Positions 7,142-16,400 of a stretch of 64,000 nucleotides of DNA are shown here, piece by piece. The notes beneath the pieces are model-generated. The model was not told the origin of the DNA and searched no databases. It saw only the letters and a program-made list of their open reading frames with translations. Where the stretch lies: assembly GCF_019798055.1 (NCBI RefSeq), contig NZ_JAHOPH010000003.1, positions 62,001-126,000 of the forward strand. Reading direction: 5' to 3'. This stretch comes from Salsipaludibacter albus (GTDB lineage: Bacteria; Actinomycetota; Nitriliruptoria; Nitriliruptorales; Nitriliruptoraceae). Position numbers and translations under genes: made by a program. Position 1 is the stretch's first letter. Each line of letters begins with the position of its first letter.

Positions 7142-8817
7142 ACATGCGCCTTTGGCCTGCCTGTTTCCTCATCATGCTCGTGCTGGTCACCCTCCCCGGA
7201 GGCGTCGCTGGTGCCCAGTCGACGCCGGAGCCATCCCCAGCTGGTCAGCCCACTAGCCCGTCGCCCGACCCAAGCGTGTGCGACATCCCCGGGTGGGGCG
7301 TGGAGAACCTCGCATGTGAGGCCATCACGGGTGCCATTGATGCTGGCGCCGGGGCCGTCGTGGCTGGCGGGGCCAAGGCTGCGCTCGCGGGGATCGTGGA
7401 GTTCGTGATCGACGGGACTGGGTGGCTGCTCGGCCAACTCACTGGCCTGATCGACGGGTCCACCCGGCCTGATGTCACGTCGGGCTGGTTCCGGGGCGCT
7501 TACGGGGATATGGCCGCGATCGCCCTGTTGGGGCTGTTGCCGTTTCTGTTGTTGGCGATCATTCAGGGCATCGTCCGTCAGGACCTCGGGCAGCTGGTGC
7601 GGTCGGCGTTCGTGTTCGTTCCGCTGGCGGCGTTGGGGACCGGTGCTGCTGTGGTGGTGGTGGACATGCTGGTCACGATCACCGATGGGATGTCGAACTG
7701 GATCGGCCGCAATATGGGGTCAGATCTGAACGACTTCGCTACCGGCCTGGGTACCGCGGTCGCTGCGTTGGCGTTGCCGACCGGCGGGGCTGCGGCCGGG
7801 TTCGCGGCGCTGTTGGGGGCGATCGTGGTCGGATTTGCGACGTTTGTGATCTGGCTTGAGCTGGTGTTGCGGCAGGGCGCGATCTACGTGGCGGTGCTGT
7901 TTCTGCCGTTGGGGTTCATGGCGATGGTGTGGCCGGCCACGGCGCATTGGCTGCGGCGGCTTGTGCAGGGGCTGGTTGCGATCATCCTGTCCAAGTTCGT
8001 GATCGTGGCCGTAATGGCGCTGGCCGCGACCGCGTTGGACACCGACGTCGCCACCGATGGCTATGGGGTCGTGGTGGGTGGCGGTGCGCTGCTGTCGCTG
8101 GCTGCGTTGGCGCCGTATGTGCTGTTGCGGTTGATTCCGGTGTTCGATGCGGGGATGACCAGCCAGCTCGAAGGGACGTTGCGTCGGCCGACGGCGGCGG
8201 TGGCGCCGCCGGGTGGTGGCCGCAGCCAGATCGCCCACATGCTCCACCAGCGCCTCGCCAACACGGGCGGCGGGGCCGGACCGACGGTCGCTGCAGCGGG
8301 GGCGGCGGGTGGCGGCCCGAGCGGGTTGATGGGCGCGGTCGGACTGAATGGCGGCAAGCCGGGTGCCGCGGCAGTCGCCGGGGGAGCGGCCGCGGCCGGG
8401 ACGTTGGGTGTGGCGACTGCCGGTGCGAAAGCTGCCCAAGCGGGGCTCGGTACGGCGTCCCAGACCGGTGAGGCGACCGTGTCGAAGGGCACAGAGTCGG
8501 AGTCGAAAGGTCGCCTCCCCCGCGCTGGTGCTTCGGGTGACGTGGCCTCCACGGAGGGTCTGGGCGGGTCGCCTGCCTCGCAGGATGGGCCATCGCACAA
8601 CGGCACCGGCCTCCCGCGACAGGACGGAGTCCGTGGCCCTGCAATCGGTCCTACTCAGCCATCCTTGGCCAACGGTCACCAGCCGTCGACCCCCTCGGGC
8701 AACGACGACCCGCCTCCGGGCCGTCCTCCCGGACCGCCTGGCCCGGGACTCGAACACCTCCGGATCCACCCGCTCGTCGACGAGCCGGGACCTGATCCTG
8801 ATGGGAGGCAGCCATGA
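7138..8817 (+). CDS. TrbL/VirB6-like polytopic channel protein
   Basis: 559 residues with a signal-like N-terminus (about 1-28), a short periplasmic stretch with DPSVCDIPGWGVENLACEA, then about six transmembrane helices between residues 120 and 345. The last 200 residues are Gly/Ala/Pro/Ser-rich and probably disordered in the cytoplasm. This architecture is that of TrbL/VirB6 proteins, which form the inner-membrane part of type IV secretion channels. The start overlaps the preceding stop (ATGA at 7138; ATG at 7144 is equally possible). The stop overlaps the next gene by 4 bp, so the whole stretch is one coupled operon. Confidence 0.8.
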   Translation: MNMRLWPACFLIMLVLVTLPGGVAGAQSTPEPSPAGQPTSPSPDPSVCDIPGWGVENLACEAITGAIDAGAGAVVAGGAKAALAGIVEFVIDGTGWLLGQLTGLIDGSTRPDVTSGWFRGAYGDMAAIALLGLLPFLLLAIIQGIVRQDLGQLVRSAFVFVPLAALGTGAAVVVVDMLVTITDGMSNWIGRNMGSDLNDFATGLGTAVAALALPTGGAAAGFAALLGAIVVGFATFVIWLELVLRQGAIYVAVLFLPLGFMAMVWPATAHWLRRLVQGLVAIILSKFVIVAVMALAATALDTDVATDGYGVVVGGGALLSLAALAPYVLLRLIPVFDAGMTSQLEGTLRRPTAAVAPPGGGRSQIAHMLHQRLANTGGGAGPTVAAAGAAGGGPSGLMGAVGLNGGKPGAAAVAGGAAAAGTLGVATAGAKAAQAGLGTASQTGEATVSKGTESESKGRLPRAGASGDVASTEGLGGSPASQDGPSHNGTGLPRQDGVRGPAIGPTQPSLANGHQPSTPSGNDDPPPGRPPGPPGPGLEHLRIHPLVDEPGPDPDGRQP

Positions 8818-10313
8818 GTGCGGTCGAGCCACGCCGATACGAGTTCGGATCGGCTGCCGAGGACGACACGTTGATCGCCGGGCTGAGGGCCGGCCAGGTC
8901 GCCGTCATCGTCGTCGCCCTTCTGCTCGCCGTCATGACGATCCGTCGGGCCACCAACACTGCCGGGCTGGGCGTGGCGCTGGCGATCGTCGGGTCGGCGG
9001 CGGTTGCGGCGTTCTGGCACATCGGCGGCCGCACCGTCGAGCAGTGGATCCCGATCGGCGCCCGCTGGCTCGCCCGGCTCGTCACCGGCAAGACCCGCCA
9101 CCTGTCGACGTTGCCGCTGTTGGGCGAGACCGATGACGGCAAACCCAACCTGCCACCCGACACCCTCACCGGCGTCGAGATCCTCTCTGCCCCGATCAGC
9201 GGGCAGTCCGGCCGGACGGTGGGGGTGGTGTGTGACCGCAAGACGGGCGTGTACGCGGCGGTGTTGGCGGTGCGGGGGCGCAGCTTCCAGTTGGCCGACA
9301 CTCCCGAGAAGCAACGCCGCCTGGCCGGCTGGGGCGCGGTGCTTGCAGGGTTGGCGCGGGCGTCGTCACCGATCCACCGGCTGCAGTGGGTCGAACGCAC
9401 CGTCCCCGACGACGGCGACGCGATGGGCCGCTACCTCGCCCGCACCGTCGCCGTCGACACCGGCCACCCCTCCCTCGCGTCGTACCTCGAGCTGGTCGAC
9501 CAAGGTGGCCCCGCCGCCCCCCAGCACGAGACCTTCCTGGTCGTGTCCATCTCCACCCTCAAGGCCCGCCGGCAGGTCAAGCAGGCCGGCGGCGGCGACT
9601 CCGGCGCCGTCGCCGTCCTGCTCCGGGAAGTGTCCGCACTGCGACGCCGGCTGCCGTCAGCCGAGGTCCTCGTCGACGGGCTCCTGCCACCCCGCATGGT
9701 CGCTGCCGCGATGCGGACCGCGTTCGACCCGCACGCCCGCATCGGCATGGCCCGCCGCGCCGCGGCAGCTGACGACGAGGCAGGGACGGATCCGGCGAAC
9801 GCCTGGCCGCTGGCGACCGAGACGGCATGGGGGTCGTATCGGTCGGGGCCGGTGGTGCATGCGACCTACTGGGTGGCGCACTGGCCCCGCACCGCCGTCG
9901 GCGCCGACTTCCTCGCCCCCCTCCTGCTCGGCACCGGCGGGATGCGCACCATCGCGTTGACCATGGAACCGGTCTCGCCGCTCAAGGCGCACCGGCAGGT
10001 CGAACAGCAGGTCGTCAAGACCATGGCCGACGAAGAACTCCGCGCCAAGGCTGGGTTCACGTTCACCGCCCGCCGCCGCCGCGCCCAGGAAGCCGTGTCC
10101 CGACGCGAACAGGAACTGGCGGACGGACATGCCGACTACCGCGTCGCCGGCTACGTCACCGTCACCGCCCAAGACGATGGCGAGCTCGAGGGGGCGTGTG
10201 GGGAGCTGGAGCAGGCCGCTCAGCAGTCCCACCTCGAGGTCCGCCGGCTGTACGGGCAGCAGGACGTCGCGTTCACCTGGACCCTCCCGCTCGCACGAGG
10301 GCTGGGATCGTGA
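8814..10313 (+). CDS. PrgI/SCO6880-family transfer protein
   Basis: 499 residues. Two adjacent membrane helices (about 28-45 and 50-68) near the N-terminus follow a short YEFGSAAEDDTLIAGL segment, the PrgI-like part. A large soluble region follows without nucleotide-binding motifs. Actinobacterial SCO6880 proteins have this organisation and always sit before the VirB4-like ATPase gene. The soluble region is thought to correspond to the N-terminal half of classical VirB4. Start ATG at 8814 overlaps the TrbL-like stop, and its stop overlaps the GTG of the ATPase gene. It probably forms an inner-membrane assembly platform with that ATPase. Confidence 0.8.
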   Translation: MSAVEPRRYEFGSAAEDDTLIAGLRAGQVAVIVVALLLAVMTIRRATNTAGLGVALAIVGSAAVAAFWHIGGRTVEQWIPIGARWLARLVTGKTRHLSTLPLLGETDDGKPNLPPDTLTGVEILSAPISGQSGRTVGVVCDRKTGVYAAVLAVRGRSFQLADTPEKQRRLAGWGAVLAGLARASSPIHRLQWVERTVPDDGDAMGRYLARTVAVDTGHPSLASYLELVDQGGPAAPQHETFLVVSISTLKARRQVKQAGGGDSGAVAVLLREVSALRRRLPSAEVLVDGLLPPRMVAAAMRTAFDPHARIGMARRAAAADDEAGTDPANAWPLATETAWGSYRSGPVVHATYWVAHWPRTAVGADFLAPLLLGTGGMRTIALTMEPVSPLKAHRQVEQQVVKTMADEELRAKAGFTFTARRRRAQEAVSRREQELADGHADYRVAGYVTVTAQDDGELEGACGELEQAAQQSHLEVRRLYGQQDVAFTWTLPLARGLGS

Positions 10314-11569
10314 GGGCCGGGGCGGGGGCGCATCGGGTGTCGACGGCGCATCTGCAGGCGGCGTATCCGTTCGTGTCCGAAGGCGGCCTCGGCGGCGAGG
10401 GCGTCTACATCGGCCGCGAAGTCCTCGGTGGGGCGTTCTGCTACGACCCCTGGGTGCTATACCGACGCGGGGTGTTGACGAATCCGAACATGCTGGTCGC
10501 CGGCCAAGTCGGCCGCGGCAAGTCGTCGTTCGTCAAGACCTACCTGTGGCGCCAACAGGTCTTCGGCCGCCGCGCCTGGATCATCGACCCCAAAGGCGAA
10601 TACGGCCCCCTCGCTGCGGCCTGCGGAATCGATCCGATCCGCATCGGGCCAGGCTTGCCCGTCCGCCTGAACCCGCTCGCACCCACTGCCGAGACCGTCG
10701 ACCGCGCCGCCGTCGACCGCGCCGCCGTCGACCGCCGGCGGATCTCGCTGCTCACGTCGCTCGCCGCCTCCTCGCTCGGGCGCACACTTCAGCCCGAGGA
10801 ACAGACCGCGGTCGAGCTCGCGGTTACCACCGCAGCCGGCACACACGGCGACGAGCTGGTGTTGCCGCAGGTTGTGGATGCGTTGTTGTGGCCCGACGAC
10901 GACACCGCCGCCCAGGTCGCCTCCGACGCCGACGCGTTTGCCCAGGCCGGCCGTCAGGTCGCCCTCGAGCTGCGGCGGCTGTGTCAGGGCGACCTGGCCG
11001 GGATGTTCGACGGCCCCACCACGGCCGGGATCGACCTCGACGCCCCCGTGGTGGTGTTGGACCTGTCGGCGTTGTATGGGTCGGACGCGCTCGGGCTGTT
11101 GATGCTGTGCGCGACCGCATGGCTGCAAGCCTCCCTCCAGGCACACGATCACGAGGACCGGCTGATCTTGGTGATCGACGAGGCCTGGGCGATCCTGCGC
11201 CACCTCGAGATCGCCCGCTGGCTGCAAGCCTCCTGGAAACTGTCGCGGCAGTATGGGGTGGCAAACATCGCCGTCGTCCACCGCCTGTCCGACCTCACCG
11301 CCGCCGGCGCGCACGGCTCTGAACAGGTCGCCCTCGCCCAAGGCCTGCTCGCCGACTCCGAGACCCGCGTCGTCTACGGCCAATCCCCGGCCGAAACCGA
11401 CCGCGCTACCGATCTGCTCGGCCTGACCGACGTCGAGGCCGACATCCTGTCCGAACTGGGCCGCGGCGTCGGCCTGTGGCGGGTCGGCGCCCGCTCCTTC
11501 CTCGTCGAACACGTCCTCGGGCACACCACCGAGCGGGTGATCGTCGACACCGACGCCAGAATGGGTTGA
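10310..11569 (+). CDS. VirB4-like transfer ATPase
   Basis: A 419-residue P-loop ATPase with Walker A GQVGRGKSS (65-73) and Walker B LILVIDEAW (285-293), plus the IIDPKGEYGPLA segment typical of VirB4/HerA-type conjugation ATPases. It is about half the length of VirB4 of Gram-negative systems. The missing N-terminal half is probably supplied by the preceding SCO6880-family protein, whose stop overlaps this GTG start (GTGA). An exact 15-bp tandem duplication at about 10699-10733 gives AVDRAAVDRAAVDRR at residues 129-143, in a loop away from the catalytic motifs. It would energise channel assembly or substrate transfer at the cytoplasmic face. Confidence 0.85.
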   Translation: MRAGAGAHRVSTAHLQAAYPFVSEGGLGGEGVYIGREVLGGAFCYDPWVLYRRGVLTNPNMLVAGQVGRGKSSFVKTYLWRQQVFGRRAWIIDPKGEYGPLAAACGIDPIRIGPGLPVRLNPLAPTAETVDRAAVDRAAVDRRRISLLTSLAASSLGRTLQPEEQTAVELAVTTAAGTHGDELVLPQVVDALLWPDDDTAAQVASDADAFAQAGRQVALELRRLCQGDLAGMFDGPTTAGIDLDAPVVVLDLSALYGSDALGLLMLCATAWLQASLQAHDHEDRLILVIDEAWAILRHLEIARWLQASWKLSRQYGVANIAVVHRLSDLTAAGAHGSEQVALAQGLLADSETRVVYGQSPAETDRATDLLGLTDVEADILSELGRGVGLWRVGARSFLVEHVLGHTTERVIVDTDARMG

Positions 11570-11572
11570 CGG

Positions 11573-13234
11573 ATGGCCACTTCGACCGCGCCCACGTCCC
11601 GGCCGCCGAAGCCCGGGCGGATGTCCCCGCTCGAACTGGTCGTTCTCTCGACCCTTGGTGTAGTGGTCGGCGCCACCGCACTCGTGTGGACCACCGCGCA
11701 AGTGTCTGCGAAGGTCTGGTTGGGGGAGTCGCCGCAACTGGGGCTTGTCGACACCGTCCCCGTCCTGCTCGCTCTGGTCGACAGTCCCGGTGATCCGGCC
11801 GCGGCGTTCCCATCTGAAACCGCCGTACTCGTTCCCGGACCTGTTCCGTTCTGGACCACCCTCGCACTGCTGCTCCTCGTCCCACTGGCGGTGGCGATCG
11901 TGTTCCTTCAGTGGCGCATCCGCCGCCGACCCCCCGAAGTCGACACGTCGGCCCGGTGGGCCACCACCAAGGACCTCAAGCCACTCATCGTCAAGAGGCC
12001 CACCCCGGGCAGGCTCACCCTCGGCACCGCCCACGGCAGGTTGTTGGCGGCCGAGCCGGGCCACTCCCTGATCGTCATGGGACCCACCCAGTCCGGCAAG
12101 ACCTCCGGCCTGGCCATTCCTGCCATCCTCGAATGGGACGGCCCCGTCCTCGCGACCTCGGTCAAGACTGACCTGCTCGACGACACGATCACCACTCGCC
12201 TCGACCGCGGCGATGTGTGGATCTACGACCCCACGGACACGGTCGCCGACTTCCCATCTGCTACGTGGTCCGCTCTGGCCGAATCGACAACCTGGCAGGG
12301 CGCGCTGCGAACCGCGACCTGGCTCACCGACGCCGCGCGCGACGGCGGCTTCCACGATGCCGACTTCTGGTACGCCAACGCCGCCAAACTCCTCGCTCCC
12401 ATGTTGTACGCGGCAGCCACCTCCGGCCGCACCATGACCGACGTCGTCCGGTGGGTCGACGTGCAGGAACAGCCCGAGGTCGACCTTGAACTCGAGGTCG
12501 CCGGGAACCCCGACGCCATCGCCGCGTTCGCCGCCTCAACCGGCCGCGAGGACCGTGCCCGCTCGTCCGTCTACACCACCGCAGAAACCATCCTCCGAGC
12601 CTTCGCCGACCCCGCCGTCGCACGCTCCTCGACGACCAGCGAGATCGACCCGGCCCGGCTTCTCGACGGCGGCAGCCACACCCTGTACGTGTCCGCACCC
12701 ATCCACGAACAGGCCCGGCTCCGACCGCTGTTCACCGCCCTCATCCAGTCCGTGCTCACCGCGGCCTACGACCGCGCCGCCGGTCGTAGTCGGCTCGACC
12801 CGCCCCTGCTGGTCGTGCTCGACGAAGCCGCCAACATCGCCCCCCTTCCCGACCTCGCCCAACTCGCCTCGACCGCCGCCGGACTGGGCATCCAGCTGGT
12901 GACGGTGTGGCAGGACCGCGCCCAGATCGCCCACCGCTACGGCGCTTCAGCCGCCACCGTGGTCAACAACCACCGCGCCAAGCTCGTCCTCGGCGGCGTG
13001 GCAGACACCGCCACCACCGGCGACGTCGCCCAACTGGTCGGTGAGACCGACGTGGCCCGACACTCCACGAGCACCGATGCCGACGGCCGAGTAACAGCCA
13101 CTGAGGCGACACAGACACAGCTGCTTGCGTCGGCCTCGATGATCCGCACCATGCGACCCTTCGAGGGCCTGCTGGTGTACGGAAGCTTGCCGCCCGCCCG
13201 CCTGCGACTGCGGCCCTGGTTCGAGGGCCGATGA
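11573..13234 (+). CDS. VirD4/TraG-type coupling protein
   Basis: A 553-residue type IV coupling protein. Two transmembrane helices (about 20-42 and 93-113) precede the hexameric ATPase domain, with Walker A GPTQSGKTS (170-178) and Walker B LLVVLDEAANI near residue 405. A TraG/TraD-like region containing LGIQLVTVWQDRAQI follows. It would recruit the relaxase-DNA complex and pump DNA into the channel. Start ATG lies 3 bp after the ATPase stop, so it closes the transfer operon. Downstream the element switches to cargo (a restriction enzyme). Confidence 0.9.
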   Translation: MATSTAPTSRPPKPGRMSPLELVVLSTLGVVVGATALVWTTAQVSAKVWLGESPQLGLVDTVPVLLALVDSPGDPAAAFPSETAVLVPGPVPFWTTLALLLLVPLAVAIVFLQWRIRRRPPEVDTSARWATTKDLKPLIVKRPTPGRLTLGTAHGRLLAAEPGHSLIVMGPTQSGKTSGLAIPAILEWDGPVLATSVKTDLLDDTITTRLDRGDVWIYDPTDTVADFPSATWSALAESTTWQGALRTATWLTDAARDGGFHDADFWYANAAKLLAPMLYAAATSGRTMTDVVRWVDVQEQPEVDLELEVAGNPDAIAAFAASTGREDRARSSVYTTAETILRAFADPAVARSSTTSEIDPARLLDGGSHTLYVSAPIHEQARLRPLFTALIQSVLTAAYDRAAGRSRLDPPLLVVLDEAANIAPLPDLAQLASTAAGLGIQLVTVWQDRAQIAHRYGASAATVVNNHRAKLVLGGVADTATTGDVAQLVGETDVARHSTSTDADGRVTATEATQTQLLASASMIRTMRPFEGLLVYGSLPPARLRLRPWFEGR

Positions 13235-13432
13235 GCACTCGGCTCGCGTCTGGGCCGACTCGGAGAAGGGCTTGCCGACACCTGGCGGCTTCTTCCCTGA
13301 TGACGTCACGCCACTGCTCAGCGAGCAGTGACGGGTGCACCAGGGACTCGCCTCACCGTCGACCATCGGTCGCCTCGGGCTTCTATCGGACTCTACGCTT
13401 CCGGCCTAAGACGACCGTGGGAAGATCTAGAC

Positions 13433-16400
13433 TTGGGTGTCTCTGCAGTTCTTGACCAGATCCGGGCGACGGCCACCAGCGAGTACGACAAAGGCGCTGC
13501 CTTCGAGCGGATGATGGCCTCGGCCTTTCGACTTGATCGGACATACCGAGAGCGCTTCGAGAAGGTCTGGTTGTGGGCGGACTGGCCCGACCGCCCGGGG
13601 TTAGATCTGGGCATCGATCTCGTGGCGAGGACCAGTGACGGTGGACTGATCGCGATCCAGTGCAAGTTCTACGCAGCAGAGCACCAAATCACCAAGTCTG
13701 ACATCGACAGCTTCTTCACCGAGAGCGGTCGACAACACCTCATAGACGGTGTCCTGCGCGGTTTCGACGAGCGCATCATCGTCGCGACTAGCGACCAGTG
13801 GTCGACCAACGCTGAAGGGTCACTCGACAACCAGACCATCCCTGTTATCCGTATCGGGGTTGACGAACTCGACCAGATGACCATCGACTGGGATGCGTTC
13901 GATCCTGGCAGCCCGTCGGATCTCGTTCCAACAGCGCGCCACGAGTTGCGGCCGCACCAGACAACGGCCGTCGACAAAGTCCGGTCGGGCTTCTCGTCTT
14001 CGGACCGCGGGCAGCTCGTGATGGCTTGCGGCACTGGAAAGACGTTCACGAGCCTGCGAATTGCCGAAGAACATGCCGGTAAGGGGGCGACGGTGCTATT
14101 TCTGGCTCCGTCGATCGCGCTGATATCCCAGACTCTGAAGGAGTGGACGGCCCAGACGAAGACCCCGATCCGTCCCTTCGCGATCTGCTCGGACACCACG
14201 GCCGGCAGACCGGTGGAGGGCGAGCTCGGCACGCCCTATGACCTGGCGGTTCCACCGACCACAGACGCGGCCGCACTTCAACAAGCCACCGCGCACACAC
14301 CTCGAGACGACGCCATGACGGTGATCTTCTCGACGTACCAATCCATCGCCGTCGCCGCAGACCTGCAAGCTGCGACCGGCCTCACCTTCGACCTGGTGGT
14401 GTGCGACGAGGCTCACCGCACTGCCGGTACCACCGAGGCTGGCGAGGACGCGACCGCGTTCGTCACAGTGCATGACAACGAGCTGATCCCAGCAGCCAAG
14501 CGGTTGTACATGACCGCCACGCCGAGGGTCTACAAGCCGGCAGCCAAGACCGACGCGACCGAACACGACGTGATCGTGGCGTCCATGGACGACCCGGAGG
14601 TGTTCGGTCCGGAGTTCCACCGGCTCGGGTTCGGCCAAGCCGTCTCGCTCGGGCTGCTAGCTGACTACCGAGTCCTCATCATGACGGTCGGTGAGGACGC
14701 GATCAGCGAGTCCTTCCAAGACCTGCTCTCGACCGACGGGAATCTGAATCTGCCGGACGTCGCCAAGATCGTGGGCTGCCTGGCCGGGCTCGGGAAGCGT
14801 CGTGGCGTCGGCGCAGGGGCGTTCAGCGGCCTAGACGAGCCGATGCGCCGTGCCGTGGCGTTCTGGTCCACCATCGCAGAGTCGCAGCAGTTCGCGGAAC
14901 AGTTCGACCTGGTCGCCGAACGCTACGTGGAGATGCAGGAGGAGGAGGGCCGCGAAGTCATCGACCTGCGCGTGCCAACGCGGCACGTCGACGGCACCAC
15001 CAATATCCGTGCGCGACGCTCCGACATCCGATGGCTCAAAGGCGACCCGGCCGACGACGAGTGCCGCGTGCTCACCAACGCCAAGTGCCTGACCGAGGGC
15101 GTCGACGTCCCGGCGCTGGACGCCGTCATGTTCCTCAAACCCAAACGATCCACGGTCGACATCGTCCAGGCCGTCGGCCGCGTGATGCGCAAACCGCCGG
15201 GCAAGCAGATGGGCTACATCATCCTGCCCGTTGTAGTCCCGACCGGCCAGTCTGCCGAGACCGTGCTGGAGTCCAACACCGACTACGACGTCGTCTGGTC
15301 GGTGCTCCAAGCCCTCCGCAGCCACGACGAGCGGTTCAACAGCTACATCAACCGCATCCAGTACCTGTCGGACTCCCCCTCGGAAGACCCGGACAACCCG
15401 ATCCAGATCGTTGACGTCGACGCCGACCTCGGCACGGACGATGACAGCGCGAGCCAGCTCACCTTCGGTGGATTCTCGTGGCAGGACTGGACAGCAGCGA
15501 TTTACACCCGAATCGTCAAGAAGGTCGGCACCCGCGGCTACTGGGAGGACTGGGCAGCCGACGTCGCCGACATCGCACGTCGACACCACCAACGAATCCT
15601 CGACATCCTCAACCAACAGCCCGAGGCCAACGAAGCCTTCGCAGGATTCCTGGCCGGACTGCGCGTCAACCTCAACGGCGACATCTCACAGGACGACGCC
15701 ATCGCCATGCTGTCGCAGCACCTCATTACCGCGCCCATCTTCGAAGCACTGTTCGACTCCAGCAGCTTCGCTCTAACCAACCCGGTCTCGCAGGCCATGG
15801 CTGAGATCACGTCGGTCCTCGACCAGTACAGCCTCGACACCGAGACCGCGTCGCTGGATCGCTTCTACGACTCCGTGCGGCAGCGCGTCGAAGGGATCCC
15901 GCCTCAAGACGGCGCGGCCCGCCAACGCATCATCAAGGATCTCTACGGACGCTTCTTCGCCAACGCCTTCCCCGAGACCGCCAAGTCACTGGGCATCGTC
16001 TACACGCCAATTGAGATCGTCGACTTCATCCTCCGAGCCGCCGAAGCCGTCCTCGCCGAACACTTCGACGGCGCATCCATGTCCGACGAGGGCGTTCATG
16101 TTCTCGACCCGTTCACCGGAACCGGGACGTTCCTCGCCCGTCTGCTCCGATCAGGCATCATTCAGCCCAGCGACCTGGCCCGAAAGTTTGCGAACGAGCT
16201 CCACGCCAACGAAATCCTGCTGCTGGCCTACTACATCGCCGCCGTCAACATCGAGACGACCTACCAGCAGATCGTGGACTCCGAGGAGTACACACCGTTC
16301 CCCGGCGTCGTCCTGACCGACACCTTCGCCATGGCCGAAGGCAACGTCGCCCTCACGCTCGACGTCTTCCCGATCAACAGCGACCGCGCACAGAAGCAAC

